A stretch of DNA of 64,000 nucleotides from Rhynchospora pubera (taxonomy: Eukaryota; Streptophyta; Magnoliopsida; Poales; Cyperaceae). Where the stretch lies: the NCBI GenBank assembly GCA_028095005.1, contig CM051463.1, forward strand, positions 59,992,251 through 60,056,250, in the 5' to 3' direction. Every line of letters begins with the position of its first letter. The stretch's first letter is position 1. Made by a program: the position numbers and the translations under genes. The notes beneath the pieces were generated by a model. The model did not search any database, had not been told where the DNA came from, and saw only the letters and a list, made by a program, of their open reading frames with translations. Shown in pieces: positions 47,170 through 57,964 of this stretch.

Positions 47170-49995
47170 TCTCTCTCGCTCGCTCTCCCCCATTTTCATC
47201 CTCCCCCCTGTGGGCATACATTTGTTCTTATTTGACTTTTATATGATCATGCAGATAAGGATAAACGATACTGATGAGAGGGCCTGTGCTTATATTGCAG
47301 GCCCAGCTCCTAATCGCTGGGGATTTACACATGACGGGAAGGATCTATTTCAAGCTATTAAAGCTTCCTCTTTGAACGGTAATTTGTATACAGATTTTAG
47401 ATTGAATTTGTCACCATTATTAGTAATATTATTTTTGTTATTATGATGGCTGGCGGCTGCTTTGATGGTAACTCAGAAAAATTGTGTCTTCATGAAAAAG
47501 GTGTAATATGCAATACATCTTAAGTTACAATGTTAAAGAAAGATGCAATCCATGTAGAAAAGTATGGTTTTTTCAGAAGATGGCACCTTGCATTGGGACG
47601 TATGGTGCTGTATTTATACCTTTTCAACAGCTTGTGTCCTTCACACCAGAAGACCTCTTCTAGCTTGCCTCAATTTTTTGGTGGATAAATGATTTAGTTG
47701 TGTCCTGAAACATTTCTAGACTTTTAGTGTAGTACAACAACTTCTGTAGCAACTTTTTTATGATAAATTTCTGCATTTCAGGGGAACTATCATTGCCAGG
47801 TTCGAGTATTCGTAACCATCCCCTCTTTTTTGGCGTCACTTTAGGTTTGCTTGCTGAGATCATCAATTCTAGGTAATTTATACCAAACCTTATGTTTAGT
47901 CTTGTTACATAATTTCTGCTATGCTCATTTTGTGTATTTATCCATATGCTCATTATATATGAACAGGCTGTTCACGACCGTGAGGGACTCTCTTGGGTTA
48001 ACATATGATGTGTCTTTCGAAGTGAATCTTTTTGACAAATTAGGCCTTGGATGGTATGTCATCTCTGTAACTTCTACTCCTGAGAAGGTTCAAAAAGCAG
48101 TTGATGCATGCAAGGGTGTTCTCAGAGGACTCGACCACAACAAAATTTCCCAAAGGGAGCTTGATCGGGTAAATGCTGTTTTCTTACTAATTGGCCCTCA
48201 TGAGTGGGGTGTGTGGCAGTAGATAGTAAAGTAAATGCTGTAAATTGGATGGGAAGTTGAGTACTAATTATTGCTAGAAAGGGGGTCTTGTCTCTGTATT
48301 AACCAAGTTTTAAAGTAAATAGGTAAACTTTTGATAGTTCACTTGATTGACAGGATCACAAAACTCTAGTTTTCACATAGCAACAACTAAATGGGTGAAT
48401 AGTTTAAAGTTATCATCAGCAAGCTTTTATTAGTGCAATATTACAGAACTATAAACTGTAATACCATATCTTATGTTATGCAAATTTTTTGTTGCAGGCA
48501 AAGAGAACACTTCTGATGAAGCATATACAAGAATGTGAGTCAAATAATGTGTACTGGCTTGCTCTGATGGCTCACTTGCAAGCTAAATCTGTTCCGCGAA
48601 AGGTATATATGATCCTTCAATTCTTTCTTTGTATCTAGTTGTAGCTGTGAATCATGATGCATATTTGTTAATGCAAGTCAAAAGAGTGTGCTGAGTTCCC
48701 TTGACAGCTGCTGTCAATATCTTGAAAAAAAAGAGTGTGCTGAGTTGCCAGCTGGTCAAAACCTGAGTGCTTAGTCTTCTGGATCCTTCTAAATTGCCAG
48801 TAGTTAGGCTGTTACAAAAAATTATATTGGGGTTCCAAACCTGGGCCCTTTTTTTTATGACAATATCTAAAGGAAAAGTGTCAGTTCTTGTCCAGTTGAT
48901 CCTGATCCTACCCAAGTGTCTCCCCAACAGGTTGGTCTAAACCTGGTGAGTTGAGCAGGCTTTCTGTTGGCTTGGGTCAACGTCAAATCCATGTCCGTGC
49001 CGGAATCACATCCTCTGCCAACCATTTATGGTTGGTAGAGGGCCAACGTTTGATCTAAACCGGTAGATCTAATCTCAATGGTTAAGGGAGCCCCGTGCAT
49101 GTAACCTAGATTGATAGGCCCGAAAAATTTTAACCGTCGAGATTAGATCTAACGGCTCGGATCAAACGTTGGCCCTCTACCAACCTCAAAAAGTTGGTAG
49201 AGGATACGCTCCCGTCCGTGCCATCCATAGTTTATCAATAATTGGTAGTTTTATCTGACTTAATCCATTACAAAAAGCAGGACGTATCATGTATAAGGGA
49301 CCTGAGCACTCTTTATGAAGGGGCCACCATCGATGATATCTATTTGGCATACAAGCACCTTGGAGTCGACGAATCCTCTTTGTTCGCATGCATTGGCATT
49401 TCTGGTGCTGACAACCCATCTGATAATGAGATAGCTGGTACGTGCGCCAAGTTCAAATATTTGTAAATCATCTTTCTTCTGACGGGATCTTTGCTTATTT
49501 CTTCTTAATCTGTGTTTTGGGATTAAGTTGTTTTGCACACCGCATCCCAGTATCATCTTTTTTTTTTTAAACGTTTTTATGCTACAGCCAATATGATGAA
49601 GAAGTATATTCTGTTAATTTCTGTCAAGTTTACTCCGACTATCTCGAGTTCTCTTGTTCAAAGCCCAAACCGAACTAAAAGCAAGACTAATGTACTCAAA
49701 GATTCTGTGGAGATATTTGGTTTTATTTTATTAGGTATCTGGTGCATGTATGGCAATTGGCAAAGTTACAATTTGCTATTATATCATACATGTCATGATG
49801 TCCGCGTTGGCCTCTAATACCACTTTGTTTGTTTATCATAGCTATTGTTAATTCTCACCTTCTCATATAGTGCTGCAATCTACTTAAGATCCTGACTTTT
49901 GTTTGATGATTGCAGATGATGAACTGGAGATGGAACATCATGGGACAGTTTCAACTGGTCGAGGTCGATCCACCATGACCAGACCCACCAGTTAA
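35333..49995 (+). CDS. SPP: Chloroplast stromal processing peptidase (M16 metalloprotease)
   Basis: Twenty-two exons join to 1260 residues, close to Arabidopsis SPP: 35333-35514, 35771-36011, 36992-37230, 37917-38115, 38924-38971, 40296-40403, 41006-41500, 41593-41694, 41791-41925, 42191-42415, 43051-43254, 43802-43972, 44445-44594, 45159-45296, 45529-45756, 46956-47114, 47255-47378, 47782-47872, 47967-48168, 48498-48602, 49281-49437, 49916-49995. Phases agree throughout. SPP removes transit peptides from imported chloroplast precursors in the stroma. The Arg/Ser-rich N-terminus is its own transit peptide. The inverted zinc motif HXXEH is HMIEH (residues 244-248), with further glutamates at VEKERKAILSE. 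Conserved blocks include GTGAKSNAYTDFHHTVFH and RLFTTVRDSLGLTYDVSFE. Exon 6 ends with a GC donor (CAG|GCAAGT). At the exon 3/4 junction the usual Arg before FEAHMEV is Ile. Introns hold MITEs and microsatellites. Confidence 0.95.
37290..37412. repeat. GAATAAGSCTTATTC foldback in SPP intron 3
   Basis: Inverted AATAAG/CTTATTC motifs flank GTTTGGTTTCATCC, like the element at 34075-34235. It is intronic, 60 bp after the donor. Confidence 0.5.
38983..39127. repeat. Compound microsatellite (TC)n(TCTA)n(TC)n(TA)n in SPP intron 5
   Basis: A simple repeat of about 145 bp starting a few bases after exon 5. It gives rise to misleading Ser/Leu-rich ORFs. MITE copy A begins directly at its (TA)n end. Confidence 0.9.
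39128..39520. mobile_element. MITE family GAGAATGGCTAACGTGCC, copy A (SPP intron 5)
   Basis: The left end GAGAATGGCTAATGTGCCAT is inverted at the right end (ATGGCACTTTAGCCCACC). The interior is a foldback with CCAAATTTTACATTTTTTCG on one arm and its complement on the other. Bordered by (TA)n on both sides, so any TA duplication cannot be resolved. Other copies: 39565, 45914, 46197, 56349. Confidence 0.75.
39565..39960. mobile_element. MITE family GAGAATGGCTAACGTGCC, copy B (SPP intron 5)
   Basis: A 396-bp copy with clean ends: GAGAATGGCTAACGCGCCAT and GGCACGTTAGCCATTCTC. A (TA)n(GA)n tract precedes it and a (TA)n tract follows. Confidence 0.82.
45766..45943. repeat. 89-bp tandem duplication in SPP intron 15
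   Basis: Two nearly identical 89-bp units (45766-45854 and 45855-45943), each starting GTACCATTTATATGC and ending GATGG-ACGGG, begin 9 bp after the exon 15 donor. The unit includes the left end of a MITE, so the duplication followed that insertion. Confidence 0.85.
45914..46160. mobile_element. MITE family GAGAATGGCTAACGTGCC, copy C, internally deleted (SPP intron 15)
   Basis: The left end GAAAGGCTAATGTCTCATC and right end GGCACTTTAGCCATTCTC enclose only about 247 bp, against about 395 in copy B. The first 30 bp are duplicated upstream by the 89-bp tandem repeat. Confidence 0.7.
46197..46530. mobile_element. MITE family GAGAATGGCTAACGTGCC, divergent copy D (SPP intron 15)
   Basis: Ends GAGATTGGCTAG and AGCCAATCTC, with the family interior (CCAAATTTTACATTTTTTCG). 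Separated from copy C only by a (CT)n(TA)n(GA)n tract and followed by another. Confidence 0.65.
49002..49213. mobile_element. Small MULE-type MITE in SPP intron 20
   Basis: A 212-bp foldback with ends GGAATCACATCCTCTGCCAA and the complement GGGAGCGTATCCTCTACCAA, flanked by perfect 9-bp copies of GTCCGTGCC (48993-49001, 49214-49222). Further arms GCCAACGTTTGATC and GATCAAACGTTGGC are exact. It ends 67 bp before exon 21. Confidence 0.82.
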
Positions 49996-50549
49996 ATAAT
50001 CAGTTGTGAGTTGATTTTTAGGAGGATTTTTAGTTTCTAGGATATTAGTGGACACAAGTAGTTGTTCAAAATATTGTTTCTAGGTTCTGATTTTTTGCTA
50101 GGCAGTTTTGTATACTTTTTCCCCCCCCCCTTTTAGTATGCACTGAGAAACAAATAATTTGAAAGTAATCTGATATCTACTTTTAAAATTGTAAGTACGT
50201 TTTTCAAGTCTTTATTACCTTCTCAATGGTGATGATACCGATGTATCAATATGATGCTTACTTTGAGAAACTTTTTAATACTAAACATACACATGTAATT
50301 GTTTATTTAACGGGCGATGCTATTTGCAATTTAAATTCCCTACAGCGCGTGGCCATGAATTTTTTTTTCAATACTTGAGTTGGAGAAATATGTTCATCAA
50401 ATTCTCATCCCTGGGAAGAATCACTATGTCTGCTGTATTTTTTCATTAATATATATATTTTTATGCTTCCTTTGAAGAGGTAAAGGATTTATTTATTTTG
50501 GAACAATGTATCCTATTCCCTTGGAAGAAGTTGTATCTGCAAGCGCAAA

Positions 50550-50580
<31 letters not shown>

Positions 50581-51810
50581 AATAGCCCGTAGGCTAAAGT
50601 ATTTTTGTTATGTTGACATATATATATACAGAGTATAGCTATGGTGAGTTGTAACTCACATGGGCTCTGGTGAGTCGCAATCTAAGCCATTCGATTTCCA
50701 TCAAAATTCGTGCGATGATGAGTCGCTGGATCGAATTAAATTTCTGTTCCGTCTGTTTCTCTCCGTCTTCGCTAGAAAGTCGAAACAAGAAGTGATGTGC
50801 TGCACCTCCTCTCAAATCCTAGAAAAAAAGTGTAGATCGGAGCGCCTCCTCAGCTATCGGAGAGCACGACTTCGATTTTGCGCTCTCTCTCCTCGACAGA
50901 CCTCACTGCCGCTCTATCCATCGTCGCCTCTCACCGAATCCATCTCCACTGTCTCGTACCCAAGACCTCACTGCCAATCTCCCCCTTCCCTTTCTACCTG
51001 ATCACTGACGGTGGCCGACGGCAGCAACTGAAGCTCGCAATCTCCTCCCTTCATTTTTGCTTTTACGGTTTCGTTTTGCTTACCTCCTCTCGTTCTTCTA
51101 TTTTTGAACTTGCGTGTATGAACTGATTGTATTACTATGCACTGGATTTGAATTGAGATATGTTTGATTGTTGGCTTGATCATGTTTTATTAAACCTAGT
51201 AAAGAAATTGCTGCTGTAACTAAACACGTTAAAAGCATGGCATATCATGTTTTATTAAACCACACCATGTTTGGATGTTATCTTGGAAAAACATAATTGC
51301 TGTAAAGTCAGGGACTAAGTGAATTTTCTATTTCTATGTGATTCTGCTTAGTCCTGTAATTTGTTGTTCCTAGCTACTAAAGTTGAATTGGAATTCAATG
51401 AAAGTAATAAAAGTGCAGGGGCTCATTTATAACTGCCATGATTAAAATGATTAATTGCTACAGAGATGTAATTTAGACACATGAACCTGATATCTTCCCT
51501 TTTAGGTTTAATTCTCAAATATCGCCCATTATTTATAGTCCATGTGTAGGCCAAAGTACAATTCCTGGGTAGTTGTAATTTAGGAAAATTGGTCTGACAT
51601 TGATTGGCCTTTGTAAGGAGAAGTATGTAACTTGTGGATCTGCTAAACAAGAGTGTCCTTTTAATATACCAGTTTGTTGTTACCCACTGTCTCTTTATAT
51701 GCCTAAGTGTCAAGGACCATAGTAAAAGCAAAAAGGAAGAATGTTACTGTTAGGCGGTTTAAGTTAGATGTTTATAATAAAAAACGTTATTCTGATGTTT
51801 AGTAGTCTTT

Positions 51811-51965
51811 GGTGCGTTTGGATAGGTGTGGGAAGAAGGGAAGAAGGGAAAAAGTGGGAAGAAGTATTAGGAAGTGTGTAACTTTGTGAAGAGTTTGGAT
51901 TGTTTATAATTTTTTTTCTTCTTCTTCCTTCTTCTTCTTCTTTCTTCCAACAATCCAAACGCACC
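51811..51965. mobile_element. MITE, GGYTCCGTTTGGAT family, copy 4
   Basis: Ends GGTGCGTTTGGATAGG and ATCCAAACGCACC, with CTT repeated at the borders (51807-51809 and 51966-51968). The interior is nearly the same as copy 1 at 11474 (GTGGGAAGAAGGGAAGAAG, then GTGTGTAACTTTGTGAAG). It is nested in the 3.9-kb element. Confidence 0.75.
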
Positions 51966-53124
51966 CTTGTAAATAGCTTTCTGCAATAATAAAGAGATTA
52001 TGGGTTCTTTTGCAATAGAACATAAGCTACTGTTGCACATAAGCTACTTATTTGACTAATTCTCATAGCTGTGCCTTCCTTGTACAGGTGTTAGTGTATG
52101 GGCTAATATGAACGATATCGTCATCTGAGTGTGGACAAACCTACAACGCCTAATCTCGAGCAAAGCATTCTTCAGCTGGACAGAAATTTGCAACCATTTG
52201 TTAGCTATTGTCTTAAATGTTTGTGGTCTGTACCTATTAATTAAGAAGATTAATCAAGCTATTAATGTTGTGATTGCATTATTTGTAATTCTTGTTTGTA
52301 TTAGATTTAGGCAGTAGTGTTATTTTAATGTAACTTTGAAGTACAGTGGTACCATGGGTATGGTACAGGGAGAGATCAATTGTCCGATTTTAACCACATA
52401 TAAAGAGTAACTTTGAGTACCTTTGCTTATTAACTTAAATGATATGGATGTGTAAGCTAGTATTAACTTTGCTTGAATGATATGGATGTGTAAGCTGTGT
52501 AATATGGTACCTGGTAACAAGGGGTATTTTGTATTTTGCTGATTTTCTCACATATGAAGAGAACGTTGAGTCACCATCAATCTACTGTTCCTTTTTAGTT
52601 AATTTGAAGATTTGGAACACCTACATAAATATGGTTTTGGAGGATATGGGGTTTTAATGTCTATAATCTATATATAAGTGCGGTTTGGAATCTTGGCTTC
52701 TTGTTTGAGAAATAACATATTGATAGTACATGATATAAGCATCCAGAGATAACAAATTGCAATATATATCCAATACAAAAATACATAGTAGCTCACAGAA
52801 ATTGCAAAGGTAAGTAAATAGTACAAATCCAATAATATGAAAATGATTACAAATTAGTAACTAACATGAAAAGGCCTTTAGTACAGATCCATCTTATCTC
52901 CAAATTCGTCTTTAAGGCCTAATTAAAACTAAAACCAGAAAATTTAACATGACATAACACAGAAAGTTCGTCTCCAAATTCGTCTTCAAGGCCTAATTAA
53001 ACAAGATAAACAATTACAAATTAGTATCAAATCATAACATAACACAGAAAATTTAACATGATTTAAAACTAAAACCATGCATATTGAGACAACAACTATG
53101 CTGCAATTTACTCCAATAAAACTC

Positions 53125-53330
53125 AATTAACACTCATATGCTGAACCTCATAGTAACTAAGTGATAGTAAAGTGCAGATATATGCTGAAATTTACACTCA
53201 TATGCTGAACCTGATAGTAACTCCATTAACACTCAATTAAAACAAAACGCTATATGCTGAAATTTACACTCATATGCTGAACCTGATAGTAACTCAATTA
53301 ACAATCAATTAAAACAAAACGCTATATGAT
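53125..53330. repeat. Tandem repeats of about 68 bp
   Basis: The phrase CACTCATATGCTGAACCT occurs three times (from about 53132, 53196 and 53266). The last two lie in near-identical units that also contain AAAACAAAACGCTATATG. It is part of the 3.9-kb element interior. Confidence 0.7.
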
Positions 53331-54376
53331 GATAGTAAAGTGCAGATATCCATGTTGCTGAACCTGATAGTAAAGTGCAGTACCATAACAAAGGAAATTT
53401 AGTACATGGTACCTTCATTGCTGTTGCTGATATAGTACTAAACAAAAGTAGCAGTAATCCAACCGTTGTTAAACTACTGTCGGAGTGTCAAACTAGCAGA
53501 AGCTTAACAATGTAAAAAGTACTAAACAAAGATGGTATGCACAGTACTAATTTACGGCTCTGAATCAGAGAAAGTAGAGAAATTAAAGAAAAAAGGGGAC
53601 ATGTTGAATGCGACATAAATAGAGATAAATCAACATATAATTCCTACCAGTAATCCATAATCCATAAAATGCCATATGGTATGCACAGTACCTAAAATGC
53701 TAGAAATTCATAATCCATAAAACCAACTTGCTCCTGTTACACGATGAAAATACAATTCAATAATCAAAAAGTCTAACCTACTTCAGTATAACATACGAAG
53801 ATAAATCAGAAAATACAATTCAGTCCCTCCAAACTCGAAAAATTGAAATTAATATTTGAATAAAGAAATTTATTCCAATAAACACATTTCATTAAAGAAA
53901 AATTTGAAATTCATTATTTTTGAAGCTGAAGCACATGCTATTTATTAACAAATGTGCTTTCTCATTTTTTTAAGCACTGGATCGGCAAAATTAAAGAATA
54001 TTTTTTTCAAAATTGAAGAAACTAGTCATGGCGAGAGAAAAATAGAAACTCTTCACGAAGGGAAGGTGCTGAGAGGCTCTCAGAGAAGAGACGAGGAAAG
54101 GCGCGTTCAGGTCGTGAGTGGAAGAGAGAGGATACAAGGCAAGTTCGAAGGTGCTAAGGCTCTGAATCATATCGTGAGTGGAGGAGAGAGGAGGATTATT
54201 CTGGTGCTCTGATCTGCTCAGTAAGGAAGAGGCCCTGAGAATAGCGTGCGGAACAGAAGCATTGCTCTCCGATAGCTGAGGTGCAAAATCGAAGTCGTGC
54301 AATAGGCTCTCCGATCCGCTCTTATTTTTCTAGGGTTTGAGAGGAGGCGCAGCGCCTCAGTTCTTGTTTCGAGTTT

Positions 54377-54418
<42 letters not shown>

Positions 54419-54573
54419 GTGTTGAGATAGACGGAGCGAAGACGGAATAAAAACAGACGGAACATAAATTTAATTTGATCCAGCGACTCATCATCTGCAC
54501 GAATTTTGATGGAAATCGGATGGCTTAGATTGCGACTCACCAGAGCCCTGTGAGTTGCAACTCACCATAGCTA

Positions 54574-55262
54574 CACTCAGTAGGCATGCACTATTTTAAT
54601 GTAGAAGATCCTTTCCATGCCGAGGCACACACACTGAAGGAAGCTATCCTATACTTTCTGGAGCATAGTAATGTACAACCAAACATAAAGGTACAAGTTT
54701 ACTGTGACTGTTTGAACTTGGTGACGGCGGTTACTCAAGCAGATGTGACAGAACTGTCGTCATGGAGAGCAGCAAGAACAGTACAGACAGTGATTGCACA
54801 AATAGAGGTTGATGGAAGGAGAATTTTTATGCAACATGTCAAAAGAGAGGCGGTACAGCAAGCACATTTATTGGCAAATTTGGCGCGAAGAGATGCTATC
54901 GAGTTCACAGGCCAACCACATCTAGCCTTGCAGCAACGAGGAAAGATTACAAGGTTTATTGATGAAAATTTTTTTCAGAGGGTGCAGGAGAACCCCCCCT
55001 AATTGTTACTGTGTTATGCAGACCTGGTGCCGTAGCGTAGGTTTTTATTGGGTAGTTTGGTATTTGCTTTCAGTTTTTTATTTGTTTTTTTAATTTTCAA
55101 GCTTGTAGTGTTAGGTTTTTAGAATTATTACTATTACTGGGCACCAGGGTAGTTGGGTTTCCTCTTCACGGAGGTACCGGTACACTTCGATATTCTAATG
55201 CTGTTGTAAGACTTTACTGATTTAATGAAAGTTTCGCCTATGGGCAATCATCAAAAAAAAAA
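54574..55262 (+). mobile_element. 5'-truncated LINE with RNase H end and poly(A)
   Basis: The ORF 54586-55002 encodes a RVT_3-type RNase H: AEAHTLKEAILYFLEHS, VYCDCLNLVTAV with the catalytic aspartate, and AHLLANLARRDA near the end. A 3' UTR of about 250 bp follows, ending in an A-run at 55253-55262. ACCATAGCT occurs on both sides (54564-54572, 55262-55270), a likely target duplication. Together these mark a 5'-truncated L1-type retrotransposon of about 690 bp, inserted at the tip of the 3.9-kb element. It is not a host gene. Confidence 0.8.
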
Positions 55263-55270
55263 CCATAGCT

Positions 55271-55273
55271 CTA

Positions 55274-55356
<83 letters not shown>
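55271..55356. repeat. (CT)n(TA)n(GA)n compound microsatellite
   Basis: About 85 bp of palindromic simple repeat between the LINE and the next MITE. It produces artefactual Ser/Tyr/Ile-rich ORFs. Confidence 0.9.
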
Positions 55357-55359
<3 letters not shown>

Positions 55360-55757
55360 CGCTTTCAATCAAAGCGCTTTGACCGGAGTCCGGTTAAATC
55401 CCGTCAGCTCTCAATTTTGAAAATTTAAATGATCGATTCAAACCGTTCAATATGATCTTGAAATCTCCTTGCACACCAAATTTTATTTTATTTTTTTTGA
55501 AATTTTTAAGTATTTTTTCGAATTTTAGAAAATCGTTAATCTAATTTTTTCTGAAACTTACAAAAATTGTTGTTTTTAAAAATCTGAAAAAAATACTTAA
55601 AAATTTCAAAAAAATGAAAAAATTGGTCGGCAAGGAGATTTCAATATTGAGATCATATTTGACGCTTTGGATCGCTCATTTGAACTTTCAATATTGAGAT
55701 TTGACGGGGTTTAACCGGGATTTTGGTCAAAACGCTTCGATTGAATCTTTCCTCTCT
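55356..55757. mobile_element. MITE, second microsatellite-bordered family
   Basis: The left end GAGCGCTTTCAATCAAAGCG and the complement of the right end GAGAGGAAAGATTCAATCGA are related. Arms continue through TTTGACC, CCGGTTAAA-CCCGTCA and GAGATTTCAATATTGA. It sits between (TA)n(GA)n and (CT)n(TA)n tracts like the other family but has different ends. Confidence 0.7.
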
Positions 55758-56348
55758 CTTTCTCTATATATATATAATTTATTGGATCACGAAGGCAACT
55801 TTTCTATTTTGTACTTTCTGTTTCTTGTCAAATTCTCACTATGCAGATTCCTCTTTGCACAAGATTATACATTGATTTCTTGTGCCTCCAAATTTTTATA
55901 TTATTCTTACCAAGGTTTTTGTTAGACTACTGTAAAGTTGCGAACATCTTTCACAAAAAGAGTCGTCATCTGTCAATTGTCATCATACAACTCTAGTAGT
56001 AACCATTGAAACATTTATTTGTCAGTTTACACCAATATATCTGTCAATCTAACAGATTAGGTGCCAGCTTACAAGTAGTTCTGTCAATTTTGAGCTAATT
56101 ATATAACAAACTTGAACATGTTTTGTCAGTGTACCCACAACATGATACTTATATCACATGTCACATTGTTGCAATAAAAATAATGATAACTGTATTAAAT
56201 TGCAATAATGTTTTGGGGGGCTAAGAACTTACAGAGACGATGATAATGATATGTTAAAGTTTGTATTTGTCCGGGATGGTTCAGAAAAGTTAAATATTTT
56301 TCTTAAGAATACATATATATATATATAGAGAGAGAGAGAGAGGAGAGA

Positions 56349-56744
56349 GAGAATGGCTAACGTGCCATCGATGGCACAGAGGGTCCCGTGCTATCAAGTT
56401 ATTTTTTGAGATCCAAAATTCAAATGGTCAATCCAAACCGTTCAAGTTGTTCTCCATATTGAAATATCTTTGGAGACCAAATTTTATATTTTTTCGAATT
56501 TTTTTGCTATTTATTATGATATTTTTAAAAACATTATGATTAGAATATTTGAGGCCCTCCAATTTAAACATATCATAATACATAGCAAAAAAATTCGAAA
56601 AATTATAAAATTTGATCTCCAAAGGTATTTCAATATTTTGATCAACTTAAACGGTTTGGATCGACTGTTTGACTTTTAAATTTCGAAAAACGAATCGATA
56701 GAAAATTGATGACACGTGTCATCGATGGCGCATTAGCCATTCTC
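56349..56744. mobile_element. MITE family GAGAATGGCTAACGTGCC, copy E
   Basis: A 396-bp copy with ends GAGAATGGCTAACGTGCCAT and GGCGCATTAGCCATTCTC, the same length as copy B. Preceded by (TA)n(GA)n and followed by (CT)n(TA)n. Confidence 0.8.
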
Positions 56745-56759
56745 TCTATATATATAAAA

Positions 56760-57650
56760 TAAGGTCTGATCGAATTTAGGTGCGGACTCGAGAGCTTGCC
56801 CCCAATTGGCAGTAAGGCATCGAGAAGAGAAGAAACTACTATTAAAATTGTGCAGTTCACCTTGATCCCATTTGGTACATTCACAGAATAATTACTAAAT
56901 TATTCTATTTGATTTCTTCAATCCTACCCACTTATCTTGTGTTGTTATCACTGATGCATCATATCAAATGGAAAATAAGATTGTTGAATGATAAACGTAC
57001 GAGGTTTAATTTCCACCGACATCTCACATCATTTGATCTCTTGTTACATATGCCTGAAGCGTTTTCAAATTGATTCTTCTTTTTTTTTAAATAATTGCCC
57101 GTACACCAAATTGATTCTTCAGGTTACTTGATTGCTTCCCTCCGTATGTAGTGATGGTAACATCAAAGAAAAATCCAAACATAACTTGTTGGAAACAGTA
57201 GAAATTGTTTGGTTTGTCAAAGAGAAGGACCCCATAAACCGTGTTTTTAGACGCTCTACACTTCTATAGAAATGCTATTCTGGATTTTCTAAAGCATGTG
57301 TGGAGACAGACATATGATTCTATGAATTTTTTCATAACAATATACTGTTATTCAAGTTTAAATCTGTTGTTCAAATTTGGAGCATTTGATTTACAAAAAC
57401 GGAGTTCGATCCACAATCTTATAAAGCCATTTCTCACAAAAAAAGAAGAATGATAAAAAAAAACTCCCTGTTGTATGTAAATATATCAAACTTAATAATC
57501 ATTATTATTTATTTGGATAATTTATTCTATTATTGCAATATATTACACTTGTTTTATTAATTTTTTATTTCAAATATTAGTACTGTGTATTAATAATACC
57601 TTAACATCCAGTTCATTCATTAACTAAATATACAAACATAGGCATAACCT
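56760..57650. other. Intergenic, no gene seen
   Basis: AT-rich sequence upstream of the LYK gene. The ORFs at 56642-56884 and 57241-57453 show no family resemblance. Confidence 0.55.
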
Positions 57651-57653
57651 TAC

Positions 57654-57734
57654 CTTTCGAACCCGGCCTTTGTAGTTCGCCACACGGTAACTTTCACAGA
57701 ACATCTGAGCTATTAAGTCCAGAAGCTCGGTCGT
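57654..57734 (-). pseudogene. Orphan 81-bp exon-like fragment
   Basis: On the minus strand an acceptor (TTCAACAG) and a donor (AAAG|GTAAGG) enclose 27 open codons encoding TTELLDLIAQMFCESYRVAN followed by YKGRVRK. The composition is that of a real helical protein and contrasts with the AT-rich surroundings. No partner exon is seen on either side within 0.5 kb. It may be a captured or left-behind exon of a gene I cannot name. Confidence 0.4.
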
Positions 57735-57964
57735 CTGTTGAAGACAAGTCAATGACTCAAAGTCCAACTTATTTATTTATTTATTTATTATTCATTTATA
57801 TTCAGTACAAAAAAAATTGCTTCAAACTTCAAAGTCTCGCTTCATTGCTGACTTCCACTCCTCTCGTCTCTAGTAGTTACCTCTCTCTCTTTCTCTCTCT
57901 GTAGAAATTAGAGTAGTAACTTGAGACCTGAGAATTCTCATCTCTGCATCTCTCCAGTTCAATC

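Larger units (their letters stand above)
50636..54573. mobile_element. 3.9-kb terminal-inverted-repeat element, non-coding
   Basis: TAGCTATGGTGAGTTG at 50636 is inverted at 54558-54573. The arms match for about 250 bp or more, through GTGAGTCGCAATCTAAGCCA, TGGATCRAATTAAATTT and TCGGAGAGCA. The interior is AT-rich with no ORF above about 100 codons and no transposase. A CT microsatellite (54380-54414) has expanded in the right arm only. No target duplication is clear, partly because a LINE was inserted at the right tip. A MITE is nested at 51811. The superfamily is unresolved; MULE is likely from the arm length. Confidence 0.7.

Noticed and set aside
50660..51001. ORF with DDESLDRIKFLFRLFL, similar to the ORF at 54322-54540 (-)
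   Set aside because: The similarity arises because both translate the inverted ends of the 3.9-kb element.
54586..55002. Host RNase H-like gene
   Set aside because: It is followed by a LINE-type 3' UTR and poly(A), flanked by a target duplication, and lacks the reverse transcriptase upstream, so it is a truncated LINE.
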